Numbered from the stretch's first letter, positions 23,533 to 37,800 are shown. The stretch is DNA of 64,000 nucleotides from Dasypus novemcinctus (GCF_030445035.2 NC_080677.1:248001-312000), one strand, 5' to 3'. Program-made: numbers and translations. The notes: generated from the sequence alone by a model not told the origin.

Positions 23533-25702
23533 AGAGCCCCCAGCTACCGTGCTGGTGTATTATCTAGCACATCATCGTTTTTAAGTGAAGAATCAGCTTT
23601 TCAGAAGGGTGGGGACCAAAGCTTTCAATCAAGTGTCAAACACAGAGAGGTGAGAACAGACCAAGATCCCACTCGGCAGCACCACACAACCATCTTTTAC
23701 TAACAAAACAAATCCAAACACTTTTTGTGGACATCAACTTTTTCCCTTTGTATCTGAAAATGGTATTGTGCATGTACATATTTGTTAAATGTGCACATTT
23801 TGGAGAACGCAGTGTGGACACAAGCAAATTCAAGAAACGTACGTGGAATACTCAAACACCTGTACTATTAGACCCCACTCTCAGGCCCTGTCCTTGAAGC
23901 GCCTGCCATGTCCGCTCTGCCTGGGGACCGAGTGCTCTAACCACCAGCCGGGCAGACAGCACGCCAGCGAAGCACAGCACTGCACAGCTGCCGGGCAGCC
24001 TGCGAGAGGAAGGGGCGGCCCGACCCGCTGACCTCCTGACGAGCTGCCAATGGGGTCTCCCCTCCCCGAAACCAGGCTCTTGGGCGCAGCAGCCAGCTTT
24101 GGGCCGTTTGCTCCACAGCAGTTTCTTTCCCCCTCCATGTTAGATGGAAGCCTGAGAAGCGGGTCTCCAACGAGCACGCGTGGGACCCCACCTGGCTGGG
24201 CGCCAGGACAGGCGGCCCCCGCTGCCGCTCTGGAGCTGTGCGGGCAGCGTCGGGGCTTTCCGGAACTGCCCGTCCTTGCGCAGACAGGCTGTCGCTGGGC
24301 GCGGGGGTCCCGCGTGCAGCCCAGGCAGGGCTCGTGGGGAGGCTCTGTAACCGGCTGTGTTTGATGGGGCGGCTGGGGAAGGGGTTTGGGGTGAACCCTG
24401 ATGTCCCGTCAGCGGTGGGCGCTGGAGCGCCCCAGGAGTGCGACGGCCGGCAGGGAGGCCCCGAGCGAGCAAACCCTCAGAGGCCGCCAGACTGCCTGCA
24501 GAGGGACCCGGCGTGACTCAGCCCCGCAGGGCCCGCCAGGAGGGGCCGGGAGGGGCCGACGGTGTTGGGCACTGTTCTGAAAGGACTGTCCAGATTCTCC
24601 GTAGGAAGGGCTGGGGCGAGGACGAGGGTGTTTGCTTAGAGACCCCTGTGGACAAGGACCAGGCTGACCGGAAGTCCTGGCCCGGAGCCTGCAGGATGGG
24701 AAGTTCTCGCCAAGTCCCAGACCACCTGGGTGGAGCCAAGAGGAGACAACCCTTCTAAAACCTCAAGTTTACGGAAGACCACAGGGGGGTGCTAATCCAA
24801 ACCAGTGCCATACTTTTTAATTTAAAAAAAAAGTCGCACAAATAATACTAAATTTTTCTTGGTTAGAACATTGTGTTTCTCATATGTATAAATGCACACT
24901 AGTGCTTTTATCTTAATATACTTCATCAAATGTGAGAGTTTATCATCCCAACTGTGGACAAAATATAAAGACTGTACTCATGCCAAATTTCTACTTGGAT
25001 GACTTACCAGATTTTTAAAATAAGTTTAGCGGCAAGGACTTGGATCCGGTTTAAGCTCTTTGTGTGCCTGTTCCTGCAGCAGCAGGTAAAACGCTGATGA
25101 AATGGGTGGGGCCCTCCTGCGGGTGCAGACCTGCTCCCTGCTACTCCAGGTGCTGAGGGGAGGCGCCCCTGCCCCCAGCCCCAGCCTGCAGGGCGCCTTC
25201 CGGAGCCCACCTGAGCCTGCACCCTGCCGAGGAGCAGCGCCGCAGAGCGGGGCCCAGTCCTGTGGCTGTCAGAACACCAGGAGGGCCGATCGGCCACCTG
25301 TGGCCAGCCCCTCACCCGAGGTCCGCAAGGCCCCCTCTGCCTGTGCCCATCTCGACGGCACCCACGGCCAATGCCAAAACAGCCTCGCTGCCGGGAGGAC
25401 GTTCTGACCCAGGAGCGCGGCGCCCTGACGCCCTGCGCGGCCTGCTCTGGGAGCGTGTGAGGAGGCGCTCTGCTCAGGACGACGTGCACCACGACACTGA
25501 AAGCATGCACTAGAGAGCCTGCGGAGGAGGGTTCACAGTTTACAGCCGCGAGGGGCGGGACACGCGCTCACTGGGGTGGGTGGGGGGGGTCCTGTGAACA
25601 AGGGCCGGAGCAGGTGTTTGGTTTTGATCTTCTCTCTCAGGAGTCACGGCTGGTCTGGGCCAGGCACTAAGAAGTCTGGTGGCTTTTGGTCCAAATGGTA
25701 TG
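23533..25702 (-). other. LANCL2 3' UTR and downstream flank, boundary unknown
   Basis: From 25702 downward this should begin as LANCL2 3' UTR, but its end could not be fixed. Segments 23980-24770 and 25090-25620 are GC- and CpG-rich. The segment 24780-25020 is AT-rich and holds the candidate ATTAAA. No other exon was seen. Confidence 0.5.
24816..24821 (-). promoter_or_regulatory. LANCL2: candidate LANCL2 polyadenylation signal (ATTAAA variant)
   Basis: On the minus strand the bases read ATTAAA, about 880 nt downstream of the LANCL2 stop. No canonical AATAAA was noticed in sense between the stop and this point. The call is weak because the hexamer lies in an A/T-rich run that could be a repeat tail. 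The true 3' end could be elsewhere. Confidence 0.25.
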
Positions 25703-25818
25703 TTAGTTATCTTTTTGCACCTTTTTAGCCCTCTGCGAAGAGCCAAGTTCAAACGCTGGGAACTGCGACGTCTCTGGTACCGGGATGTCGGAGAGAAAGT
25801 GAATGGCGCCAGCCATGC
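25703..25818 (-). CDS. LANCL2: LANCL2 exon 9, coding part, with an extended C-terminus
   Basis: The last coding exon has 116 coding nt including TAA at 25705-25703. The acceptor is ttctccccgcag. It completes the split glycine and reads [20 protein letters not shown], then [17 protein letters not shown] and stop. The [11 protein letters not shown] segment is the final conserved LanC repeat motif. Human LANCL2, as I recall it, ends in DSSKRD; here the reading continues about seven codons further. The bases GGGCTAAAAAGG contain a TAA one frame over, at the place where the human stop would fall. This suggests a 1-bp difference moved the stop out of frame. The 3' UTR continues to lower coordinates. 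Confidence 0.92.
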
Positions 25819-28800
25819 CTGCGGGGAGAAAACGGAGCTCTTAGGAAGGGTGGGGGGGAGGGCAAGGCCGGGGCCCTTCCTGCTCCCAGGGGGCAGGCGG
25901 CGCCCAGGGCTTCCCAACGGTTTAGGAAGAACAAGTCCCCACCCGCTGCACCTGACATCCCTGCATTTGAATATAGCAGGCAGATACCAATCGTCATTCT
26001 CTTATTTTTTTAAACATTGGCTTCGGGGCTTTAATCTTGGATCTTCAAAATTTAAAATGACTCTCACACCAAAATCTCTACCAAAAAAAGTTATGGAGGC
26101 TGCTATGGTGATATTTCAAAATATGAAATTTCCCCTCAGAGCCTTCACATTCTTACTCCAAAGAAAAAAATTACATTTTATTCCTTCTGTAGGTCCTAAG
26201 AATGTAATTTTGAAACGGACATTATTTGCTTTGTGTAAATCCCAACCCCAAACCACTACAGTAATCAAGCAACGATTTTAAACTCCACTCAGAGCTTGGA
26301 ACTGTGGGTGGGGAAGTTGGAAGTCCGGCTCCAAGCCTCCCAGCTTCCCACTGAAAGCAGAATGCCTCTCTTCTAGAGCTTTGTTTGTTTACCATTCTGC
26401 TTCTGAGGCAACATTTACACACAATGAAGGACTTCGCCAAGTTCTGACAATGCATACACTTGTGTAAACCAAGGGCATATCTCGGTTTAGGGGCTCCAGG
26501 ATAGCAGGACACAGAACCTTTCCGTCACCCCAGAAGTCCCTGGCTGACCCCTCCCCACAACTCCTGGCACCACCACCCCCAGCCCCCAAAGGCAGCCGCT
26601 GCCTGGATTTCATTCCGCCACAGACTAATTCTGTTTCACAACTTCATAAAAATGGAATTGCACAGCATGGAGCCTGTTGTGTCTGGCTGCTTTGGCTCCG
26701 AGAATGTGTACGAGACACTCCTGCACTCCTGTTTATTTTTCACAAAGGAAAAGGAAAGCAGTGACCCCTAGCGCCCCCGGCAGGGGGGAGCCCATGGGCC
26801 ACGAGCCTTGCTTCCTTGCCCTGCTGGGAGGTACAGGTGCTGCAGCAGGTGAGCTCTGACTCGGCTGGGGCTCTCCCCGGGACCCTCTGCCCACCCCAGG
26901 GGATTCAGCTGGGCCTCTCTGCACCTGGTTCTGCGTGCGGGGCACGTGCAGGCCCAGGAGACAGGTGGGTCTGCTATGTCCCAGCCTCCAGGCCTGCAGC
27001 AGTCACAGGGGGTGCCCTACTGGGGTCTAGCTGCCGTAAACCTGAAGGAACTCCATTTATTCAGAGTTCAGTGTGAGCCCTGTTACAGTCCCTGCAAAAA
27101 CACCACTGTTCTTTTAGCATTTTATGGCATAGAATACTAGCCACTTATTCTGAACAATACTATTTAATGACTTATTTGAATATTAAAAACATTAGTCCTC
27201 AAAAGATCTGTGACAAATGCTCTATTTTCTGCTCATTTTTAAAAATTACCCATTTAGAAATAAACAGGGCTTATTACCACAAATCATTCAGACATCCAAG
27301 GATAACAGACAACTACGAATAGCTCAACACGCATAAAGCTGACATGATAGATGGAATGTACCAATTCCTCAAAAGTTACAAACTACCACAAATCACCCAA
27401 GATGAAATAGATAGCTTGAATAGCCCTATAACTAGTAAAAGAAATTGAATTTGTAATTTAAAAACTCCTAAAAAGGAAATCTTAAGGCTCAGGTGCCACT
27501 GGTGAATTCTATTAAACTTTTAAAATTATAGGCCTATATCCTTCATGAATATACACACAAAAATCTATAACAAAATAATAGCAAACAGAATTCTTCAAAA
27601 CATAAAAAGAATTACACATTACGTTCAGGTGGGATTTATACCAAGGATGCAAGTCTAGCTCAATATTCGAAAATCAGTATCACCCACCATATTAACTGGT
27701 TAAAGAAGAAAAATCACATTATCGTCTTAGTTGATACTGAAACAGCATTTGGAAAAATTCAAGACTCATGTATTTATTTTTAAATCATTCAATCATTTAT
27801 TCTTAAGTTTACTTTGGGATTGGTGTAAGATGTTGCTCTAAAGTAATTAAAACTTATCATCAATTTATAGCAACACCACTGTGTGTTTGCTGTTTGAGTC
27901 TGGGGCTTATGTTAAATTAATTCATACATAAATATACATAAATATAACAGATATAAAAAATTTGGGTCTCTGTAGGATTTTTGTATCCCTAAATTTTATT
28001 CTATTTTTTTATACCTGCAGCATGTTCTGATTACGTTGCTTTTACCAATTTCCTGACCTTAACCTTCTTTTCATAATTTTCTTCAACATTCTTGTTATTT
28101 TAACTAATTAATAATATTCTAATTACTAATACTTTCTCATACTTCTTTATATAATATAATTAAATATACTTAAATAACTATTCAAATTTCCTATTATATG
28201 CACAATATTACAGATGAAAGGCAGAGGAGTAAATTCGTTATGTCTTCGATTACAAAGCAGCACTTTATATTCTGCCTGTATAGATCATGAAAGATCTGAA
28301 AATACTTCGAAGATGTTCACAGGTACAAAAGTAGGTAAGGTAAAGTGACTCAAGATAATTTTCAGCAATAAACTAATCTGTCAGCAATTATTTTATATAG
28401 GTGATATTACTCAAGCCATCAATTTTTTAAAAATTTATTTTTGAATGTTCATTAAAAAAATATGAGATCTCCATATAGCCTCTACCCCCCTCACCCCACT
28501 CCTCCCACATCAACAACCTCCTTCATCATTGTGGCATGTTCATTGCATTTGGTGAATACATTTTGGAGCACTGCTGCACCTCATGGATTATAGTTCACAT
28601 TGCAGTTTACACTCTCCCTCTGTCCACCCAGTGGGCCATGGCAGGACATACAACAAGCCATCAATTTTAATAGTGCTGCTCCATAAAGAAACAGAAGGGG
28701 CAATTTTGCGAAGCCAAATGCTTAAATCTGTGATTTTTTCTCACTCTTACCTTCAAAAAGAGAATAGGGTCGGTCAGGAACACGGCACCCATGAGCGCCA

Positions 28801-31800
28801 TAATCTAGACACCACTCTGCAAACTGGGGAGAGAAAAGACAGACCTTTCTTTCCTCTTTTCAATTTTCACTGTGGTAAGATATATACAACACAAAACTTC
28901 CCATTTTAGCCTCTTGCATGTGACAATACAGTGATGTTATACAGTCACAATGCTGTGCTCCCATCGCCACCATCTATATTTCCAAACCTTCTTCCTCACC
29001 CCAAAGAGAAACTCTGCCCTTAAAGCAACAACTCCCCTACCGCTGCCCCCCCGAGCCCACCTCTGATAACCTCTAATCTGCTCTGGTTTCTCTGAACTCG
29101 CCTACTCTAGGTATTCCATGTACGTGAGATCATACAGTGCCTGCCCTCCCCTTGTCCAGCTTATTCCACTCAATGCTGGTGACTCCAGGGCCATCCATGC
29201 TGTCACAGGGGTCGGGCCTTAATTCCTTATGACTGAACGATATCCCATCCTACGGATAGACCACACTCTGCTTATTCAGTCACCCGGCAAAGGACACTTG
29301 GATTGTTCTGGCACCCGGGAATAATGCTGCTGTGAACGCTGGTGTACAAACACCAGCTCAAGTTCCTACTTTCAGCTCTCCTGGGTATATCCCCAGAGGT
29401 GGAACTGCTGGGCCCCACGTTAAGTCTACAACTACCTTTCTGAGGAACTGCCACGCAGTCTCCCACAGCTGCCGCGCCGCTGTGCATCCCCACCAGCAAC
29501 GCGCGAGGCGCCTATTTCTCCGCACCGCCAACACTGGGGTGAGTCCTCAAGGGGGAGCTAGACTTCCCTCGGGAGACAGGCCATGAAGAACGCGAAGGCC
29601 GACTCTCAGCGCTGCAGCGGTCAGGAGCTGGCTCTGGGCTTGAAGGCGCCACCACTTCTCAGCTGGAGGACAGCTGGCAAGCCACCTTCTTCTCTCACCT
29701 GTTCCTCATCTCTAAGTTGACATCTACCTCAGAAGTTACAGGGAAGACCGAAAAAAGCCCAACACTGTGGCAAGTCAGCACCACCACTCTTCTTTCTAGG
29801 CAATGCCTTGTGCCCCTGCAGGCTGTGATTTCTGATGTAACGTAAACACTCTATCCCGATTAAAGCCCCTGGCTCTCCAACTGTCCACACAGCCACCTTC
29901 TGCTCCCCTGCCATCTCCTCTGGTCTTGCTGAGAATCACTTGGGGTTAGCTCCATTCCAGCCATTCTCAAACTGCTTGGAAATGTAGCCTACACCCATTA
30001 CTTCACCTCTCTCCCCAGTACCTTCATTATCTTGCGCTAGAGCACTGAACACTGCCATGTGGCCACTTTCTTCACCTTGAAAATTCCTCATCCCTTGGTT
30101 TTCTTTTGAGCTCTGACCCTTCCTTCCCAGACCTCTTCAATGATTTTTAAAAATATCCTTCTAATAAAGTTCCATATTTTGCTTAAGTTAACATAATATT
30201 TTTGTCATCTGTATACCAAGTCACAAGTACTAAACATAAATAATATCAAATGCAACACATGCAAATTAAATTTACTCCACCTTCTATAGTCCAAATCTGT
30301 TATCATGGACTGAATCATGTCCACCACAAAAATGTGGACAAGTCCTGAGCCCTGAGCCCCAGTTCAGTGGATGTGAACTCATCTGTAAATAGGATCTGAA
30401 AGTGAACAAGGGTGGACATTAACCCAGTCTGGCTGGAGTCCTTATCAGCAGAGGAAATGTGGACACAGAGGAGTAAGACGAGAGCGACAACCATGAGACA
30501 GAGCAGAGCTTGAGGTATGGCTCACTGGAGAGCCTCCACCAGAACACCAGGGACCGCAGAGAAGGTCCGACCCTGCCAACACCCTGATTTTGAACTTCCA
30601 GCCTTGAAAACCGTGAGACAATACCTTTCTGTTGTTTAAGTCAACTAGTCTGGTATTTGTTCCAGGAGCCCTGGCACACTGAGCCACCTGCTCTCCCTAT
30701 CTTGTTTGGTGGATCTTCCACCTGTTTCTTCTTGATCAGACAACAGGTAGATAGATATTCAGATGTTTCCATCTTTTCCACATTGGAAAAAGGGTCGCTA
30801 ATATCTGACAGATCTACATGTTAAGTGTCCTTAGTTGATGACTCAACATTTCTTGCACTAATTATTGAACAACAGTTTGGGAAAACTCAACCTCCAACTC
30901 ATCCTTCCCAGAGAGCACAGCAATCTTCCTAGGGGAGGAGTTCCAAATCAGGACTCAACTCTGAGTGAACATTAAAATCACCTGGGAGCTTAATTAAAAC
31001 ACTGGCACATGGGCTCCCTCATTTAATTGGCTTAGGGTGGGATGCAGGCATTATTTTCAAGCTCCCCAGGGTGATGCCAAAGTGAACAAGGTCGCCGGAA
31101 GGGCAAAGGCTGAGCTGCTTTGCCTGCCTGCTGCCTTCATCCGTGAGCATCCTCTCCTCCCCCTTGGCATCGCACATTGCCGTGTCCCTAGGGCCTTGCA
31201 CACCGCACGCTGTGTCACGCCTGTTCATGCTTGCAGTAGCTCTTCCTTATCAGGAGTGCACTCCTCTACCCTAGTTCAACCCTTTCCTGGCCCACCTGAA
31301 AACCTCTTCACCTTTGGAAAAACAGCCAGGTCTCCTCCTTCATAAAGTGTTTCCGCAGTTGCCCATGTCTACTGGAATGACTATCAAGGCCGACGAGAAC
31401 CTTCACTATCTGCCTGCCTCACCTCCCTGGCTCCATCGCCCGCACGGCCTCACTGTGCTGCACTCTGGCCACAGTGAACCCCGAGCAGCACCCCGTGGGC
31501 CTCTCCCTCTAGGCCCTGGTACAGGCAGTTGCTTCTCCTTTCAACATCTATCTCCAGGCCCCTTAGTTTCATTTCCACTGTCCTTCGGGTCCCAGGGGGG
31601 CATCACCTCCTGACCCCACGCCTGGGCAGTGCCCTCCCATGCGCTCCCATCACTTCCTGCTCTTTGCCCACACTGGGGTGTGGGTGCTACAAGAGATGGC
31701 GGCTCTGTCTCAGAGGCCACAGAGAATGAAGGCGCTTATTCTATTTGGGCTGAGAAGAGGTTTCATAATAGTAACAGATGTTCACTGTCCCGAAAATTCA

Positions 31801-34800
31801 AACACTGAGTCACCCAGAATGCCGCCATCTATCAAGGATCACTGAAACCACTGCGATGTATTTTCTTGCAATTTTTCTTCTCTGTGCAAATCACTGTATT
31901 TTGTGAAATTTGTAGAATAAAAAAATACCAGCAGACACACTGAGTTTTGCTCTGGGCTGCTCATTTCCATACACCTGACCATTTACTAGGTGTGCGGGCA
32001 CAGTCCTGGCGCCGGGGGAGGGCAGGGACCCAGACCAACAGGCCAGGAGTGCCCACGGCTGCTGCCATGTGCTCAGTGGCGCTGGTGAAGCCCGACACTG
32101 GGAGGTCTCAGGAGCTCTCCTGAGAACATCGCGTTTAAGTCGAGCTCTGGATGCCAGGGAGCTGCCATGCAAATTTCAGGGCAAAGAGCATTCTTGGTGG
32201 AGGAAGCAGTGGATGAGAGTGGGCATGATGGGGAGGAGAAGCAGGCGACGGCCAGGTGCCCGGGCTCTGAACTCGGAGGAGGAGGTAGGTTGTGCTGGCC
32301 GTGCAGCGGAAAGCCAGGAGCACTGGATGCAGAGTCCAACACAGATGATCCAAGCCACACCTTAAGATGCTGCCCAGTGGCTGTGTGGGGAGTGGCCTGC
32401 AGGGGAAAGGGTGGAAGCAGAGAAGCCAGGCAAGGTACGACGGGGGCCTCGACAGGACGGCACTGTGCTGTCTCAGACACATGCTCTCAAACTGATCCTT
32501 CCTGGAACATCCTCAGGAGGTGGCTAGTTTTTTTCTTTCCATTGGTATAGATGAGGGCACAGATTTGGAGAAGAAATGTATCCCAAGTTATAAAGCTAAA
32601 ACGATAAAGGTGGCAATTCTACCTAGGTGGCATGCATTCAGAGCTTGTGTTCAGAACTCCAAACTGTTCTTACTTACCCTGTGAGGAAGGTACGATCACC
32701 CCCGCTTTCTAGAAAAGGCTACTGTGGCACAGAGAGAGGGACAAGGCGGGGCATGAACAAGAGCTGGAGAAGCAGGCAGAAGGCGGCAGAAGCTGTACTT
32801 GTGGACTCTGCCCGTGTCTGCAGGGCGCAGAGCTGCCTGGAGAGGGGGTCCTCACCTTGCACGCCCTGTAGAGGTACTTTTTGTCCTGCGTGAGATGGTA
32901 AAGACACAGGAAAGAGTAGCCGTTTCCGGCGGTCCCGTGGCAGATCCCATAGCCCTTCCGCAGCAGACCTCGCTGCCAGATGACATCGCTGCACTCCATG
33001 GCATCTTTCAAGTACTTCTCCTCCTTAAAAACCTGAGCAACAGAAAAACAAAGCAGCGTCTCAGAGTGTTTTCAATGCAGAGCTGGCAAACTACTTTCCT
33101 CTCCTGGTTAGAAAAATGCATGGATGTTAGGAAACCAGAAATGGCACTGGGGAAGAGCTAGCAGCACCAGTCACAGCACCTGTAAGCCCGATCAGCCCAT
33201 CCCTTCCTGTCCTCCTTCCTGTTCACTATTCTGCCAAATTCTAATATTCAGTTTTTAAAAATTGAAATTAAAACTGCTATGTGTCTTTGGTAAGATGTTG
33301 GGCCACAAGCAAACCATTCCATTTCCCTGGACACACTTGCCCCCACTCTAAGGCTGCTGGCCTCACAGAGATCGAGGGATCGTGGACCCACGATGCCCTT
33401 GCACCTGGACCAAGGGCATTCCAGGTCCTGGGCCAGCCCCCACCCAGACCCCATGATTCCGCACGACCAGGGCCAGGAGCTCTGCCGTGCTGCCTCCAAG
33501 GACACGGGCACCCAGCCTCCGGGCCAGGGCTGCAGAGACAAACCTGCTTGGCACAGCTGGCGTGTCCACCAAGGCCACAGGCAAATGCCGCAATGGTCAA
33601 GAGGAAGCTCTTTCCACCTCCCCTCACTCTTTTAAATTTTCTTCTCTTTCTCCTCACATTTCAATTATTTCACTTCCTTGCCCTTTTCCTCTGCATCTGT
33701 TATCAGTGGGCTCCACATGTTTGCCTTGTCTTACTCTGGTGCCAGTGAGTGTAGGCCAATGAATCTGAGCACCACTAGAGGCTCTGCGTGCAGGTGGCCA
33801 CGGTCCTGAAACCACGTGGAGAGCAAGACTGACCCTCCAAGGAAACCTGACTTGCCCCTTCTGGCTTCCCTCACCCCGTGCCTGCTGCCCTGGGAAGGGA
33901 TGGATGGATGTCCATCGTGCCACTTACCCGTTAGTTTCCTCAGAGCTGCAGCAGCAGCAGTCCTCCCTCACTGCCATCATAGCCTCACATGCTCCAGGCA
34001 ACAAGCTACGTTTAAGCTATCTGAGCATTAAAGGATTACAGAAAAAGCACCCAGACTTAGTCAAGAATTCATCTGCTCTGCATTGTAGGAATAGCTTGGC
34101 CAGACAGCTCATTTACTGCTCCAAAATGGCCAGTCTCCCTGGGAAGTGCCACGGCAGGCAGTTTGGGGAGACACTGTGGTACTGAGGAAAAGAGGGACCT
34201 GGAGTCAGGGCACAGGGCCCTGCCCTGCCCACAACTGCTAACTGTGTGTCCTGGAAGTCACTACCAGTTCTCTGGAACTGTTTTCTCATGCTACAAAATG
34301 AATGAACTGATTCTGAGATAGCCCAAATGTTGAAACAGACACAAGGGTTTCAAGGCCATTATGAAAACCATCTTTAAGGATAAAAATTATGCTCTTAATG
34401 AGTAACTGTCAGGAACTCTCAGCAGAGAAACAGACATTAAAAATAAAACAACAAATGTTCTGGATCTGGAAAAAACATCAATGTCTTAAATAAAAACTCA
34501 CTGGGAGACAACCAGCAAGATGGCAGTGGAGTAAGGAGCTCCTAGAGTCAGCTCCTGCTGCAGGGCAGTTAGCAAACACCCGGAACTCTCTGGAGCAGCT
34601 GAAGCACCTGTTCAGGAGGCCAGAAGAGCATCCTGCCACATCCTTGAAGGAGTGGAAGGAGGAGATGCCCATCTGCAGAGAAGACTCATAAGTAGGGCTC
34701 TCCATGCCCGGAGGCCGAAGCCATCCTCCACTGGAGGCACAATCCGCCTCAGGAGTTGTTCCACGGCTGGAGTTGGAAGCTCCACTTTCCAAAACAGGGG

Positions 34801-37800
34801 AGGAAGAGATGGTTGGGCACCAACTGCAGCTACTGATGAGTAAATTTGGCAGGCTAACATATAATCCTAAGAACAGCTAAAGCTTGAGCCTGTCCAAGTC
34901 AGAAAGAGGCAGGAGCTGCCATCTTAGCTCTGCACCTGGCATGAGGGGAAGTGGGGTGGACTGAGAATCCTGGTGCTGATAGTGACCAGGTGCTTTCTAC
35001 CCAGACCTGGATGCAACTCCAGCCTAAGCCCCAGCCCCACCTCTGGGAGGGAGGAAGCTGGGGGGACCTGCACCAGCCTCTTTGGGAAAATACAAGCCAC
35101 ACCATGGAGACTGGTGACCATCCTACTTTGGTGGTGCAAGCTGCTTCAGGAGTTATTCTATAGCTGGAACTGGAAGCTCCATTTCCCAAAAACAGGGGAG
35201 GAAGAGACAGCTAGCCATGGATTTCAGCTACTGATTAGTAAATTTGGCTGGCTTAAGTATGACCGTAAGAACAGCTAAAGTTTAAACAGAGGATAGCTTG
35301 AGCCTCCACAGCTTACAGCACCAACTACATTCTTGCCTCCTACTATATAACCAGCAAGGGAGAAAGGGCAATAAAGCCCTAAAGAGAGAAACTGCACCCA
35401 GAATAAATACTCTAGTAATCCAGATGTCAAGAAAACAACGAAAAATTACAATCCACACTAAGAAACAGGAATCTATGGCCCACTTAAAGGAACAAGATAA
35501 GCCTCCAGATGACATAAAGGAGTGGAGACAACTAATCATAGATGTTCAAACAAATCTACTTAAAAAATTCAATGAGATGGCTAAAGAGATTAAGGATATT
35601 AAGAAGACACTGGATGAGCACAAAGAATTTGAAAGCATACATAGAAAAATAGCAAATCTTATGGGAATGAAAGGGGCAATAAATGAAATTAAAAATACAC
35701 TGGAATCATATAATAGCAGATTTGAGGATGCAGAAGAAAAGGTTTCGTAAGCTTGAAGAAATGGCCTCTAAAAGCAAACATACGAAAGAACAGAGAAAGG
35801 AAAGAATGGAAAACTTGAACAAGGTCTCAGGGAACTAAATGACAGCAAGCGACACACAAACATACATGTCATGGGTGTTCCAGAAGGAGAAGGGAAAAGA
35901 AGCAAAAGGAATATGTGATAGATGGTAGAAAATTTCCCAATCCTATTGAAGGACATAGACATGCACATCCAAGAAGCACAATGCACTCCCATCTCAATAA
36001 ATGTGAAAAGAACAACTCTGAAACACACTACTCAGAATGTCGAATGCCAAAGACAAAGAGAGAATTTTGAGAACAGCAAGAGAAAAGCAATGCATAACCT
36101 AAAAGGGATACCCAATACGATTAAGTGCTGATTTCTCACCAGAAACCATGGAGGCAAGAATACAGTGGTATGATATATTTGAGACACTGCAAGAGAAAAA
36201 CTTCCAGCCAAGAATCTTATACCTGGCAAGATGGTCTTCAAAAATGAGGGTGACCAGATATTGGTTCCTTTGAGGGCTAAAGAGACCCATGGGAGTTATG
36301 GTCATGGCCGATGGGGTTAACTACCAGGGCAGATGGCCCCTCTTAGGAAATGGTGTTTATGTGTGATGAATCTGGACTCAGATGGGATCTCCCTTCATAA
36401 GACTTTCATGCCAATGTGCTGGAGGTGCAGTTAATGTTGGGGTTTAAGATATATTTAGGGGATTTGAATCTCTGGACTGACAATGTGATAGCCAGATCCT
36501 GAGCCTCAACAGACTCCAGCACCTACAATCTGATTTATTGGACTTACCACACTCAGCTAAGATGGAGTTGAAGAAGGACAACCACCACACCATGGAGCCT
36601 AGAGTGATTACAACTGAAAATGGGAGGATTGCATCCAGCATCCAGGTGGAATCTGACCCTCCTCTTGACATAGAGGTGCAATGGACACAACCAATCCAAT
36701 GTCCACATAGAAGAGGTGGCATTGGATTGGGAAAAGTGGACATAGTGGACGAAGGGTATGGGGAAAGGCAGGAAGAGATGAGAGGTGGAGGCGTCTTTGG
36801 GACATGGAGCTGCCCTGGATGGTACTTCAGAGGCAATCACCGGACATTGTAAATCCTCACAGGGCCCACTGGATGGAATGGAGGAGAGTATGGGCTATGA
36901 TGTGAACCAATGTATATGAGGTGCAGAGGTGCCCAAAGATGTACTTACCAAATCCAATGGATGTGTCATGATGATGGGAACGAGCGTTGTTGGGGGGGGG
37001 AGAGGGGGGGTGGGGGGATGGGGTTGAATGGGACCTCACATATATATATTTTAATGTAATATTATTACAAAGTCAATAAAAAATAAAAAAATTAAAAAAA
37101 ATAAAATAAAATAAAATAAATTAAATAAAAAAAAAAAATGAGGGTGAGTTAAGAATATTCACAGATAAACAGAAACTGAGCAAGTTTGTAACCAAGAGAC
37201 CAGGTTTGCAGGAAATACTAAAGGGTGTGCTACAGTCTGAAAAGACAAGACAAGAGAGACAGGCTTGGAAGAAGCATCTAGAAATGAAGATTATATCAGT
37301 AAAAGTAACAAAGTGTCAAAAGAGTGGTGAAAATAAAATATAACAAATAAAATTCAAATATTTAGGAATAAACTTAACCAATGATGTAAAGCACTTGTAT
37401 TCAGAAAACTACAACTCACTGTTAAAAGAAATTTTAAAAAGACCTAAATAATTGGAAGGCTCACAGATTAGATGATAAATATCATTAAGATGTCAATTCT
37501 TAAACATTTCTACCCAGATTAATATAGAGATTCAATGCAATCCCGATAAAAATTCCACCAGTATTTTAAAAATACAAGGAAAACATGATTACCAAATTTA
37601 TTTGGAAGGGTAAGGGGTCCTAAATAGCCAGAAACATCTTAAAAAGGAAAAGCAAAGTTGGAGGACTGTCACTTCTGGACTTTAAATCATACTACCTAGT
37701 TACAGTGGTGAAAACAGCACGGTACTGGCATAAAGAAAGACACATAGACCAGTGGAACTGAATTGATGGTTCAGAAACAGACCCTCACATCTATGGTCAA

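Noticed and set aside
35298..35750. 150-aa coiled-coil open frame as a host gene
   Set aside because: It sits between an L1 5' UTR and later L1 sequence, is rich in charged heptad-like residues as L1 ORF1p is, and ends at a premature stop.
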